A DNA stretch of 64,000 bases, from NCBI RefSeq assembly GCF_051401765.1, contig NW_027480423.1, forward strand, positions 5,580,001 through 5,644,000, read 5' to 3'. The translations under genes and the position numbers were made by a program. The stretch is from Calliopsis andreniformis. Its lineage: Eukaryota; Arthropoda; Insecta; Hymenoptera; Andrenidae. Below the pieces are notes generated by a model that had not been told where the DNA came from, ran no database searches, and saw only the letters and a list, made by a program, of their open reading frames with translations. Positions 27,751 to 41,800 of this stretch are shown piece after piece; the stretch's first letter is position 1, and every line of letters begins with the position of its first letter.

Positions 27751-29735
27751 GCCGTTGTTACACCAGATCGAAAAGTTAGGACCTAAGAAGTCAACTCCAG
27801 AGGCATAAAACACAATATAAATACAACAGTCTTTCCATCGTAAAAAACAAATAATAGTAACCGGTGTGAAAGAGATGGTCATTTCTACCTTCCGGGCAAC
27901 CTAGCCTACACTCTAGGGCGTTGTTCCACCAGATCGAATAGTTAGGGCCTTAGAAGTCTACACCCGGAGCATAAAGTACAATAAAAATACAACAGTTTTT
28001 CCATCGTATAAAATGAATAATTGCAACCAGTGTGAAAGTGATAGTCATTTCTACGATCCGGGCAACGTCTGCCTCACTCTAGGGAGTTGTTCCACCAGAT
28101 CGAATAGTTAGGGCATAGAAAGTCAAGGCCAGAAGCACCAAATACAAAATAAATAAAACAGCTTTTCCATCGTAAAAAACGAATAATTGAAACCGGTGTG
28201 AAAGATATGGTCATTTCTACGTTCCGGGCAACCTAGGCTCCACTCTAGGGCGTTGCTCCACCACATCGAATAGCTACGGCCTTAGAAGTCAATGCCAGAA
28301 GCATAAAATACAGTAAAATACAACAGTTATTCACTCGTATAGAATGAATAACTGCAACCTGTGTGAAGGTAATGGTCATTTCTACGTTCCCGCCGACCTA
28401 GGCTTCACTCTAGGGCGCTGCTCCACCAGATCGTACAGCTAGGGACTTAGAAGTTAACGCCAGAAGCATAAAATACAATATAAGTACAACAGCTTTTCCA
28501 TTGTATAAAACGAATAATTGCAACCAGTACGAAAGTTATGGTCATTTCTACGTTCCTGGCGACATAGGCTTGACTCTTGGCCGTTGCCCCACCAGATAGA
28601 ATAGTTTGGGCCTTAGAAGTCAACGCTCGAATCATAAAATACAAAATAAATAGAACTGTTTGTCCATTGTATAAAACGAATAACTGCACCAGTATGAAAG
28701 TTATGGTCATTTCTACGTTCCCGGCAACATAGGCTTCGCTCTAGGGCGTTGCTCCACCAGATCGAATGGCTACGGACTTAGAAGTCAACTCCAGGAGCAT
28801 AAAATACAAAATAAATACAACAGTTTTTCTATCGTATAAAACGAATAATTGCAACCGGTGTGAAAGTTATGGTCATTTCTACGTTCCGGGCAACCTAGGC
28901 TACACTGTATGGCGTTTCTCCACCAGACCGAATAGTTCGGGCCTAAGAAGTCAACTCCAGAGGCATAAAACACATTAAAAATAAAAGAGTTTTTCCATCG
29001 TATAAGACGAATATTTGCAACCGGTGTGAAAGTTATGGTCATTTCTATGTTCCCGGCAAACCTAAGCTTCACTCTAGGGCGTTGTTCCACCAGATGGAAT
29101 AGTTAGGGCCTAAGAAGTCAACGCCAGAAGCATAAAATACGGTATAAATACAATAGCTTTTCCATCGTATAAAACGAATAATAGCAACCAGTGTGAAAGT
29201 TATGGTCATTTCTACGTTCCGGGCAACCTAGGCTTCACTCTAGGGCGTTGCTCCACCACATCGAATAGCTACGGCCTTAGAAGTCAACGCCAGGAGCATA
29301 AAGTACAAAATAAGTACAACAGTTTTTCCATCGTGTAAAACGAATAATTCCAAACAGTGTGAACGGTATGGCCCTTTCTACGTTCCGGGCAACCTAGGCT
29401 TGGCTCTTGGGCGTTGCCCTACCAGATCGAACAGTTTTGGGCTTAGAAGTCAACGCCAGAAGCAGAAAATACAATATAAATACAACAGTTTTTCCACGAT
29501 ATAAGAGGAATAATTGCAACCAGTGTGAAGGATATGGTCATTTCTACGTCCCGGGCAACCTAGGCTTCACTCTAGGGCGTTGCTCCGCCAGATCGAATAG
29601 GTATGGCCTTAGAAGTCAACGCCCGAAGCATAAAATACAAAATAAAAAGAACAGTTTTTCCATTGTATAAAACGAATAATTGCAACCAGTGTGAAAGTTA
29701 TGGTCATTTCTACGTTCTGGGCAACCTAGGCTTCA
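27750..29735. repeat. Divergent, little-duplicated satellite stretch
   Basis: Still recognisable 166-bp monomers, but with many private substitutions (for example gttcccgccgacc near 28386, gttcctggcgacatagg near 28552 and ggccgttgccccacc near 28580). I found no other copy of most of this stretch in the window. It separates the block-C material on the left from the monomer types that are expanded on the right, and may be an older part of the array. Confidence 0.6.
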
Positions 29736-30483
29736 CTCTAGGGCGTTGCTCCACCAGATCGAATAGTTAGGGCCTTAGAAGTCAACGCCCGAAGCATAAA
29801 ATACAAAATAAATGGAACAGGTTTTCCATGTATAAAACGAATAATTGTTACCAGTGTGAGAGTTATGGTCATTTCTACGTTTCGGGCAACCTAGGATTCA
29901 GTCTAGGTCTTTGCTCCAAAAGACCGAATAGCTAGGGCCTTAGAAGTCAATTGCCGAAGCATAAAATACAATAAAGATACAACAGTTTTGCCATCGTATA
30001 ACAGGAACAATTGCAACCAGTGTGAAAGTGATAGTCATTTCTACGCTCCGGGCTACCTAGGCTTCAATCTAGTGCGTTGTTCCTTCAGATCGAATAGTTA
30101 GGGCCTGAGAAATCAACGCCAGAAGCATAAAATACAATAAACATGCAACAGTCTTTCCATCGTATAACAGGAATAACTGCAACCTGTGTGAAAGTACTGG
30201 CCATTTCTACGTTCCGGGTAACCCAGGGGTCACTCTAGGGCGTTGCTCCACCATATCGAATAGCTACGGCCTTAGAAGTCAACGCCAGAAGCATAAAGTA
30301 CAATAAAAATACAACAGTATTTCTATCGTATAACAGGAATAATTGCAACCAGTGTGAAGGTAATGGTCATTTCTATCTTTCGGGCAACCTAGCGTTCACT
30401 CTAGGGCGCTGTTCCACCAGATCGAATAGTTAGGCCCTAAGAAGTCAATGCCAGAAGCATAAAATACGATATAAATACAACAG
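29735..30483. repeat. Block E, copy 1 (offset 8,400 bp to copy 2)
   Basis: About 4.5 monomers matching 38135-38883 at offset 8,400 bp with almost no differences. It includes the monomer with ggaacaggttttccatg (a small deletion in the T-tract). The marker also occurs at 41.4, 44.5, 50.4, 54.6, 61.3 and 63.9 kb, so this may represent the source of the right-hand higher-order repeat. Confidence 0.8.
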
Positions 30484-32699
30484 CATTTCCATCGTATAAA
30501 ACGAATAATTGCAACCAGTGTGAAAGTAATGGTCATTTCTACGTTCCGAGCACCCTAGGCGTCACTCCAGTTCGTTCCTCCACCACATCTAATAGCTACG
30601 GCATTAGGAGCCAACGCCAGGGGCATAAAATACAATATAAATACAACAGCCTTTACACCGTATAAAACGAATAATTGCAACCTGTGTGAAGGTTATGGTC
30701 ATATCTACGTTCCGGGCAACCTAGGCTTCACTGTAGGGCGTTGCTCCACCAGATCGAAGTGTTGGGGCCTAAGAAGTCAACGCCCGAAGCATAAAATACG
30801 ATATAAATACAACAGCTTTTCCATCGTATTAAATGAATAATTGCAAACAGTGTGAAAGTAGTGGTCATTTCTACGTTCCGAGCATCCTAGGCTTCACTCT
30901 AGTGCGTTGCTCCACCACATCTAATAGCTACGGTCTTAGACGTCAACGACAGAAGCATAAAATTCAATAAAGATGCAACAGCTTTTCTTACGTATAAGAG
31001 TAATAATTGCAACCAGAGTGAAAGTTATTGTCATTTCTACTTTCAGGGCAACCTAGGCTTCACCCTAGGGCGTTGCTCCAACAGATTGAATAGTTAGGAC
31101 CTTAGAAGTCAATGCCCGAAGCATAAAATGCAATAAAAATACAACAGTTTTTCCATTGTATAGCATGACTAATTACAACCAGTGCGAAAGTAACGATCAT
31201 TTCGACGTTTCGGGCATCCTAGACTTAACTCTGAGGCGCTGCTCCACCAGGTCGAAGAGTTAGGGCCTAAGAAGGCACCGCCAGAAGCATAAAATTCAAT
31301 ATAAATACAACACCTTTTCCATCGTATAAAAAGAATAATTGCAAACAGTGTGAAAGTAATGGTCATTTCTACGTTCCGGACAACCTAGGCTTCACTCTAG
31401 GGCGTTGCTCCACCACATCGAATAGCTACTGCCTTAGAAGTCAACGCTCGAAGCATAAAATACAATATAAATATAACAGTTTTTCCATCGTATAGCATGA
31501 ATAATTGCAACCGGTGTGAAAGTTATGGTCAATTCTACGTTCCGGGCAACCTAGGCTCCACCCTAGGGCGTTGCTCCAACACATCGAATAGCTACTGCCT
31601 TAGAAGTCAACGCTAGAAGCATAAAATACAATAAAAATGCAACAGTTTTTCCAACGTATAGCATGAATAATTGCAACCAGTGTATATGTCATGGTCATTT
31701 CTACGTTCCGGGCAACCTAGGCTTGACTGTAGGGTGTTGCTCCACCAGATCGAATAGGTAGGGCCATAGAAGTCAACGCCCGAAGCATAAAATACGATAC
31801 AAAATACAACAGCTTTTCCATCGTATAAAACGAATAATTGGGACCAGTGTGAAAGTTAAAGTCATTTCTACATTCCGAGCAACCTAGGTTTCACTCTAGG
31901 GCGTTACTCCACCAGATCGAATAGCTAGGGACTTGGAATTCAACGCCAGAAGAATAAGACACAATAGAAGTACAACCGCTTTTCCATTGTAAAAAATGAA
32001 TAATTGCAAGCATTGTGAAATTAATGGTCATTTCTACGTTCCGGGCAACCTAGGCTTCACTCTAGGGCGTCGCTCCACCAGATCCAACAGTTAGGGCCTT
32101 AGAAGTCAACGCCCGAAGCATAAAATACAAAATAAATAGAACAGTTTTTCCATTGTATAAAACGAATAATTGCTACCAGTGTAAAAGTTATGGTCATTTC
32201 TACGTTCCGGGCAACCTAGGCTTCACTCTAGGGCGTTGCTCGACCACATCGAATAGCTACTGCCTTAGAAGTCAACGCTAGAAGCATAAAATACAATAAA
32301 AATGCAACAGTTTTTCCAACGTATAGCATGAATAATTGCAACCGGTGTGAATGTCATGGTCATTTCTACGTTCCGGGCAACCTAGGCTTGACTGTAGGGT
32401 GTTGCTCCACCAGATCGAATTGGTAGGGCCATAGAAGTCAACGCCCGAAGCATAAAATACAAAATAAATAGAACAGTTTTTCCATCGTATAAAACGAATA
32501 ATTGCTACCAGTGTGAAAGTTATGTTCATTTCTACGTTCCGGGCATCCTAGGCTTGACTGTAGGGCGTTGCTCCACCAGATCGAATAGGTAGGGCGATAG
32601 AAGTCAACGCCCCAAGCATAAAATACATTAAATATACAAGAGCTTTTCCATCGTATAACAGGAATAATTGCAACCAGTGTGAAAGTGATGGTCATTTCT

Positions 32700-35010
32700 A
32701 CGTTCCGGACAACCTAGGCTTCACTCCAGGGCGTTGCACCACCACATCGAATAGCTACTGCCTTAGAAGTCAACGCCCGAAGCATAAAATACAAAATAAA
32801 TAGAACAGCTTTTCCATCGTATAAAACGAATAATAGCAACCAGTGCCAAAGTTATGGTCATTTCTACGTTCCGGGCAACCTAGGCTTCACCCCAGGGCGT
32901 TGTTCCACCAGATCGAATAGTTAGGGCCTAAGAGGTGAACGCCAGCAGCATAAATTACAATATAAATACAACAGTTCTTCCATCATATAAAACGAATAAT
33001 TGCAACCAGTATGAAAGTTATGGTCATTTTTACGTTCCGGGCAACCTAGGCTTCACTCTATGGCGTTCTTCCACCACATCGAATAGCTGCGGCCTCAGAA
33101 GTCAACGCCTGAAGCATAAAATACAATATAAATACAACAGCCTTTAAACCGTATAAAACGAATAATTGCAACCTGTGTGAAGGTTATGGTCATATCTACG
33201 TTCCGGGCAACCTAGGCTTCACTGTAGGGCGCTGCTCCACCAGATCGAAGTGTTAGGGCCTAAGAAGTCAACGCCCGAAGCATAAAATACGATATAAATA
33301 CAACAGCTTTTCCATCGTATTAAATGAATAATTGCAAACAGTGTGAAAGTAGTGGTCATTTCTACGTTCCGAGCATCCTAGGCTTCACTCTAGGGCGGTG
33401 CTCCACCAGATCGAATAGCTACGGCCTTAGAAGCCTACGCCTGAAGCATAAAATACAATAAAAATACAACAGCCTTTTCATCGTATAACAGGAATAATTG
33501 CAACAAGCGTGAAAGTAATGATCATTTCGGCGTTTTGGGCAACCTAGGCTTCACTCTATTGCGTTGCTCCACCAGATCGAAAAGTTAGTGCCTTAGAAGT
33601 CAACGCCAGAAGCATAAAATACAATATAAATACAACAGTTTTTCCATCGTATAAAACGAATAATTGCTACCGGTGTGACAGTTATGGTCATTTCTACGTT
33701 CCGGGCAACCTAGGCGTCACTCTAGTGCGTTGCTCCACCACATCTAATAGCTACGGTCTTAGACGTCAACGACAGAAGCATAAAATTCAATAAAGATGCA
33801 ACAGCTTTTCCTACGTATAAGAGTAATAATTGCAACCAGAGTGAAAGTTATTGTCATTTCTACTTTCAGGGCAACCTAGGCTTCATCCTAGGGCGTTGCT
33901 CCAACAGATTGAATAGTTAGGACCTTAGAAGTCAATGCCCGAAGCATAAAATGCAATAAAAATACAACAGTTTTTCCATTGTATAGCATGACTAATTGCA
34001 ACCAGTGCGAAAGTAACGATCATTTCGACGTTTCGGGCATCCTAGACTTAACTCTGAGGCGCTGCTCCACCAGGTCGAAGAGTTAGGGCCTAAGAAGGCA
34101 CCGCCAGAAGCATAAAATACAATATAAATATAACAGTTTTTCCATCGTATAAAACGAATAATAGCAATCAGTGTGAAAGTTATGGTTATTTCTAAGTTCC
34201 GGGCAACCTAGACTTCACCCTAGGGCGTTGGTCCAACAGATTGAATAGTTAGGGCCTTAGAAGTCAACGCCCGAAGCATCAAATGCAATAAAAATGCAAC
34301 AGTTTTTCCATCGTATAAAAGGATTAATTGCAACCAGTTTGAAAGTGATGGTCATTTCAATGTTCCGGGCAAACCTAGGCTTCACTCTAGGGCGTTGCTC
34401 CACCAGATCGAATAGTTAGGGCCTAAGAAGTCAACGCCAGAGGCATAAAATACAATAAATATACAACAGCATCGTGTAACAGGATTAATTGCAACCAGTG
34501 TGAAAGATATGGCCATTTCGAATAGTTAGGGCCTAAGAAGTCAACGCCAGAGGCATAAAATACAATAAATATACAACAGCATCGTGTAACAGGAATAATT
34601 GCAACCAGTGTGAAAGATATGGCCATTTCTACGTTCCGGGCAACCTAGGCTCCACCCTAGGGCGTTGCTCCACCACATCGAATAGCTACGGCCTTAGAAG
34701 TCAACGCCAGAAGCATAAATTACAATAAAATACAACAGTTCTTCCCTCGTATAGAATGAATAATTGCAAACAGTGTGAAAGTAATGGTCATTTCTATGTT
34801 GCGGGCAACCTAGACTTAACTCTAGGGCGTTGCTCCACCAGATGGAATAGGTAGGGCCATAGATGTCAACGCCCGAAGCCTAAAATACAGTAAAGATACA
34901 ACAGTTTTTCCATCGTGTAACAGGAATAATTGCAGCCAGTGTGAAAGTCATGGTCATTTCTACGTTCCGGGCAACCTAGGCTTCACTCTAGGCCGTTGTT
35001 ACACCAGATC
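32700..35010. repeat. Long block C, copy 3 (two monomers deleted)
   Basis: Matches 25.13-27.77 kb, including the truncated 110-bp monomer and the ggccgttgttacaccag variant at the right end. Near 33,130 the sequence passes from one monomer type directly to one that lies two monomers further on in copy 2. This keeps the 166-bp register, as expected for unequal exchange between monomers. Confidence 0.8.
34420..34529. repeat. Truncated 110-bp monomer, occurrence 5
   Basis: Same truncation within block C copy 3, with the ttcgaatagtt junction. Its first half reads caggattaattgc where the others read caggaataattgc. Confidence 0.88.
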
Positions 35011-38000
35011 GAAAAGTTAGGGCCTAAGAAGTCAACGCCAGAAGCATAAAATATAATATAAATACAACAGTTTTTCCATTGTATAAAACGAATAATTGCA
35101 ACCATTGTGAAAGTTATGGTCATTTCTACGATCCGAGCTGCCTAGGCTTCACTCTAGGGCGTTGCTCCACCACATTGAATAGCTACGGCCTTAGAAGTCA
35201 ACGCCAGAAGCATAATATACAATATAAATACAACAGCTTTCCATCGTATAAGACGAATGTTTGCAAATATTGTGAAAGTAACGGTCATTTCTATGTTCCG
35301 GGCAACCTAGGCCTCACTCTAGGGCGTTGCTCCGCCGGATCGAATAGTTAGGGCCTAAGAAGTCAACGCCAGAAGCATAAGATACAAAAATACAACAGTC
35401 TTTCCATCGTGTGACAGGAATAATTCCAACCAGTTCGAAGGTAATAGTCATTTCTACGTTCCGGGCAACCTTGGCTTCACTCTAGGGCGTTGGTCCACCA
35501 GATCGAATAGTTAGGGCCTAAGAAGTCGACGCCAGAAGCATAAAATACAATAAAAATACAACAGTTTTTCCATCGTATAGCATGAATAATTGCAACCAGA
35601 GTGAAAGTAATGGTCATTTCTACGTTTCGGGCAACCTAGGCTTCACTCTAGGTCTTTGCTCCAAAAGATCGAATAGCTAGGGCCATAGAAGTCAATGGCC
35701 GAAGCATAAAATACAATAAAGATACAACAGTTTTGCCATCGTATAACAGGAATAATTGCAACCAGTGTGAAAGTGATGGTCATTTCTACGTTCCGGGCAA
35801 CCTAGGCTTCACTCTATGGCGTTGTTCCACCAGATAGAATAGTTAGGGCCTAAGAAGTCAACGCCAGAAGCATAAAATACAATATAAATACAACTGTTTT
35901 TCCACCGTATAAAACGAATAATTGAAACCAGTATGAAAGCTATGGTAATTTCTACGTTCCGCGCAACCTAGACTTCACCCTAGGGCGTAGCACCACCAGA
36001 TCGAATAGTTAGGGCCCAAGAAGTCGACGCCAGAAGCATAAAATACAATATAAATACAACAGTTTTTCCATCGTATAAGACGAGTAATTGCAAACAGTGT
36101 GAAAGTGATGGTCATTTCTACGTTCCGGGAAACCTAGGCATCACTCTAGGGCGTTGCTCCACCAGATCCAGTAGGTATGGCCTTAGAAGTCAACGCCCGA
36201 AGCATAAAATACAAAATAAATAGAACAGTTTTTCCATTGTATAAAACGAATAATTGCAACCAGTGTGAAAGTTATGGTCATTTCTACGTTCTGGGCAACC
36301 TAGGCTTCACTCTAGGGCGTTGTTCCACCAGATCGAATAGTTAGGGCCTAAGAAGTCAACGCCAGAAGCATAAAATATAATATAAATACAACAGTTTTTC
36401 CATTGTATAAAACGAATAATTGCAACCAGTGTGAAAGTAATGGTCATTTCAACGTTCCGGGCAACCTAGGTTTCGCTCTAGGGCGATGCACCTCCGCATC
36501 GAATACTTAGGGCCTAAGAAGTTAACGCCAGAAGCATAAAATACAATAAAAATGCAACAGATTTCCGATCGTATAAAACGAATAATTGCAACCAGCGTGA
36601 AAGTTACGATCATTTCTACGTTTCGGGCAACCTAGGCTTCACTCTAGGGCGTTGCTCGACCAGTTAGAATAGCTAGGGCCTTAGAAGTCAACGCCCGAAG
36701 CATAAAATACAAAATAAATAGAACAGTTTTTCCATCGCATAAAACGAATAATTGCTTCCAGTGTGAAGGTAATGGTCTTTTCTACGTTCCGGGCAACCTA
36801 GGCTTCACTCTAGGGCGGTGCACAACCAGATCAAATAGTTAGGGCCTAAGAAGTCAACGCCAGAAGCATAAACTACAAAATAAATACAGCAGCCTTTCCA
36901 TCGTATAAAACGAATAATTGCAGCCTGTGTGAAGGTTATGGTCATATCTACGTTCCGGGCAACCTAGGCTTCACTGTAGGGTGTTGCTCCAGCAGATCGA
37001 ATAGATAGGGCCATAGAAGACAACGCACGAAGCATAAAATACAATAAACAAACAAGAGTTTTTCCATCGTATAATAGGAATAATTGCAACCAGAGTGAAA
37101 GTAATGGTCATTTCTACGTTCCGGGCAACCTAGGCTTCACTCTAGGGCGTTGTTCCACCAGACCGAATAGTTAGGGCCTAAGAAGTCAACGCCAGAAGCA
37201 TAAAATACAATAAAAATGCAACAGATTTCCGATCGTATAAAACGAATAATTGCAACCAGCGTGGAAGTTACGATCATTTCTACGTTTCGGGCAGCCTAGG
37301 CTTCACTCTAGGGCGTTGCTCGACCAGTTAGAATAGCTAGGGCCTTAGAAGTCAACGCCCGAAGCATAAAATACAAAATAAATAGAACAGTTTTTCCATC
37401 GCATAAAACGAATAATTGCTTCCAGTGTGAAGGTAATGGTCTTTTCTACGTTCCGGGCAACCTAGGCTTCACTCTAGGGCGGTGCACCACCAGATCAAAT
37501 AGTTAGGGCCTAAGAAGTCAACGCCAGAAGCATAAACTACAAAATAAATACAGCAGCCTTTCCATCGTATAAAACGGATAATTGCAGCCTGTGTGAAGGT
37601 TATGGTCATATCTACGTTCCGGGCAACCTAGGCTTCACTGTAGGGTGTTGCTCCAGCAGATCGAATAGATAGGGCCATAGAAGACAACGCACGAAGCATA
37701 AAATACAATAAATAAACAAGAGTTTTTCCATCGTATAACAGGAATAATTGCAACCAGAGTGAAAGTAATGGTCATTTCTACGTTCCGGGCAACCTAGGCT
37801 TCACTCTAGGGCGTTGTTCCACCAGACCGAATAGTTAGGGCCTAAGAAGTCAACACCAGAAGCATAAAATACAATATAAATACAACAGCTTTTCAATCGT
37901 ATAAAATGAATAATTGCAAACAGTGTGAAAGTAATGGTCATTTCTACGTTCCGGGCAAGCTAGGCTTCACTCTAGGGCGTTGCTCCACCAGATCGAATAG

Positions 38001-38134
38001 CTAGGGACTTAGAATTCAACGCCAGAAGCATAAAATACGATATAAATACAACAGCTTTTCCACCGTATAAAACGAATAATGGCAACCAGTGTGAAGGTTA
38101 TGGTCATTTCTACGCTCCGGGCAACGTAGGCTTC

Positions 38135-38883
38135 ACTCTAGGGCGTTGCTCCACCAGATCGAATAGTTAGGGCCTTAGAAGTCAACGCCCGAAGCATAAA
38201 ATACAAAATAAATGGAACAGGTTTTCCATGTATAAAACGAATAATTGTTACCAGTGTGAGAGTTATGGTCATTTCTACGTTTCGGGCAACCTAGGATTCA
38301 GTCTAGGTCTTTGCTCCAAAAGACCGAATAGCTAGGGCCTTAGAAGTCAATTGCCGAAGCATAAAATACAATAAAGATACAACAGTTTTGCCATCGTATA
38401 ACAGGAACAATTGCAACCAGTGTGAAAGTGATAGTCATTTCTACGCTCCGGGCTACCTAGGCTTCAATCTAGTGCGTTGTTCCTTCAGATCGAATAGTTA
38501 GGGCCTGAGAAATCAACGCCAGAAGCATAAAATACAATAAACATGCAACAGTCTTTCCATCGTATAACAGGAATAACTGCAACCTGTGTGAAAGTACTGG
38601 CCATTTCTACGTTCCGGGTAACCCAGGGGTCACTCTAGGGCGTTGCTCCACCATATCGAATAGCTACGGCCTTAGAAGTCAACGCCAGAAGCATAAAGTA
38701 CAATAAAAATACAACAGTATTTCTATCGTATAACAGGAATAATTGCAACCTGTGTGAAGGTAATGGTCATTTCTATCTTTCGGGCAACCTAGCGTTCACT
38801 CTAGGGCGCTGTTCCACCAGATCGAATAGTTAGGCCCTAAGAAGTCAATGCCAGAAGCATAAAATACGATATAAATACAACAG
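38135..38883. repeat. Block E, copy 2
   Basis: Partner of 29735-30483. On the right the copies diverge at acagcatttcc (copy 1) versus acagcttttcc (copy 2). Here the block is the start of a segment that is then repeated about every 3.15 kb. Confidence 0.8.
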
Positions 38884-41800
38884 CTTTTCCATCGTATAAA
38901 ACAATTAATGGCAACCAGTGTGAAAGTTGCGGCCATTTCTACGTTACGGGCAACCTAGTCTTCACTCTAGGGCCTTACTCCACCAGATCGAATGGTTAGG
39001 GCCTAAGAAGTCAACGTCAGAATCATAAAATACAATAAAGATGCAACAGTTTTTCCATCGTATAACAGGAATAATTGCAACCAGTGTGAAGGTAATGGTA
39101 CGTTCTACGTCCGGGCAACCTAGGTTTCACCCTAAGGCGGTGCTCCACAAGATAAAATAGTTAGGGCCTAAGAAGTCAACGCCAGAAGCTTAAAATACAA
39201 TATAAATACAACAGCTTTTCCACTATATAAAATGAATATTTGCAAAGAGTGTGAAAGTAATGGTCATTTCTACGTTCCGGGCAACCTAGGCTTCACTCTA
39301 GGGCGTCGCTCCACCACGTCGAATGGCTGCGACCTTAGAAGACAACGCCTGAAGCATAAAATACAATAAAAATACAACAGCTTTTCTTGCGTATAACAGG
39401 AATAATTGCAACCAGTCTGAAAGACATTGTCATTTCTACGTTCCGGGCAACCTCGGCTTCAATCTAGGGCGTTGTTCCAACAGATCGAATAGTTAGGGCC
39501 TGAGAAGTCAACGCTAGAAGCATAAAATACAATATAAATATAAGGGCTTTTCCAACGCACAAAATGAATAACTGCAGCCAGTGTGAATGTTCTGGTCATT
39601 TCTACGTTCCGGGCAGCCTAGGCTACACTCTAGGGCGTTGCTCCACCAGATCGAATAGTTAGGACCTTAGAAGTCGACGCCAGAAGCATAAAATACAATA
39701 AACATGCAACAGTCTTTCCATCGTATAACAGGAATAACTGCAACCAGTGTGAAAGTACTGGCCATTTCTACGTTCCGGGTAACCCAGGGGTCACTCTAGG
39801 GCGTTGCTCCACCATATCGAATAGCTACGGCCTTAGAAGTCAACGCCAGAAGCATAAAATACAATAAAAATACCACAGTTTTTCCATCGTATACAATAAA
39901 TAATTGCATCAACTGTGAAGGTAATGGTCATTTCTACGTTCCGGGCAGCCTAGGCTTCACTCTAGGGCGTTGCTCCGTCACATCGAATAGCTACGGCCTT
40001 AGAAGTCAACGCCAGAAGCATAAAATACAATAAACATGCAACAGTTTTTCCATCGTATAACAGGAATAATTGCAACCAGAGTGAAAGTAATGGTCATTTC
40101 TACGTTCCGGGCAACCTAGGCTTCACTCTAGGGCGTTGTTCCACCAGACCGAATAGTTAGGGCCTAAGAAGTCAACGCCAGAAGCATAAAATACAATAAA
40201 AATGCAACAGATTTCCGATCGTATAAAACGAATAATTGCAACCAGCGTGAAAGTTACGATCATTTCTACGTTTCGGGCAACCTAGGCTTCACTCTAGGGC
40301 GTTGCTCGACCAGTTAGAATAGCTAGGGCCTTAGAAGTCAACGCCCGAAGCATAAAATACAAAATAAATAGAACAGTTTTTCCATCGCATAAAACGAATA
40401 ATTGCTTCCAGTGTGAAGGTAATGGTCTTTTCTACGTTCCGGGCAACCTAGGCTTCACTCTAGGGCGGTGCACCACCAGATCAAATAGTTAGGGCCTAAG
40501 AAGTCAACGCCAGAAGCATAAACTACAAAATAAATACAGCAGCCTTTCCATCGTATAAAACGAATAATTGCAGCCTGTGTGAAGGTTATGGTCATATCTA
40601 CGTTCCGGGCAACCTAGGCTTCACTGTAGGGTGTTGCTCCAGCAGATCGAATAGATAGGGCCATAGAAGACAACGCACGAAGCATAAAATACAATAAATA
40701 AACAAGAGTTTTTCCATCGTATAACAGGAATAGTTGCAACCAGAGTGAAAGTAATGGTCATTTCTACGTTCCGGGCAACCTAGGCTTCACTCTAGGGCGT
40801 TGTTCCACCAGGCCGAATAGTTAGGGCCTAAGAAGTCAACGCCAGAAGCATAAAATACAATAAAAATGCAACAGATTTCCGATCGTATAAAACGAATAAT
40901 TGCAACCAGCGTGAAAGTTACGATCATTTCTCACGTTTCGGGCAACCTAGGCTTCACTCTAGGGCGGTGCACCACCAGATCAAATAGTTAGGGCCTAAGA
41001 AGTCAACGCCAGAAGCATAAAATACAATATAAATACAACAGCTTTTCAATCGTATAAAATGAATAATTGCAAACGGTGTGAAAGTAATGGTCATTTCTAC
41101 GTTCCGGGCAAGCTAGGCTTCACTCTAGGGCGTTGCTCCACCAGATCGAATAGCTAGGGACTTAGAATTCAACGCCAGAAGCATAAAATACGATATAAAT
41201 ACAACAGCTTTTCCACCGTATAAAACGAATAATGGCAACCAGTGTGAAGGTTATGGTCATTTCTACGCTCCGGGCAACGTAGGCTTCACTCTAGGGCGTT
41301 GCTCCACCAGATCGAATAGTTAGGGCCTTAGAAGTCAACGCCCGAAGCATAAAATACAAAATAAATGGAACAGGTTTTCCATGTATAAAACGAATAATTG
41401 TTACCAGTGTGAGAGTTATGGTCATTTCTACGTTTCGGGCAACCTAGGATTCAGTCTAGGTCTTTGCTCCAAAAGACCGAATAGCTAGGGCCTTAGAAGT
41501 CAATTGCCGAAGCATAAAATACAATAAAGATACAACAGTTTTGCCATCGTATAACAGGAACAATTGCAACCAGTGTGAAAGTGATAGTCATTTCTACGCT
41601 CCGGGCTACCTAGGCTTCAATCTAGTGCGTTGTTCCTTCAGATCGAATAGTTAGGGCCTGAGAAATCAACGCCAGAAGCATAAAATACAATAAACATGCA
41701 ACAGTCTTTCCATCGTATAACAGGAATAACTGCAACCTGTGTGAAAGTACTGGCCATTTCTACGTTCCGGGTAACCCAGGGGTCACTCTAGGGCGTTGCT

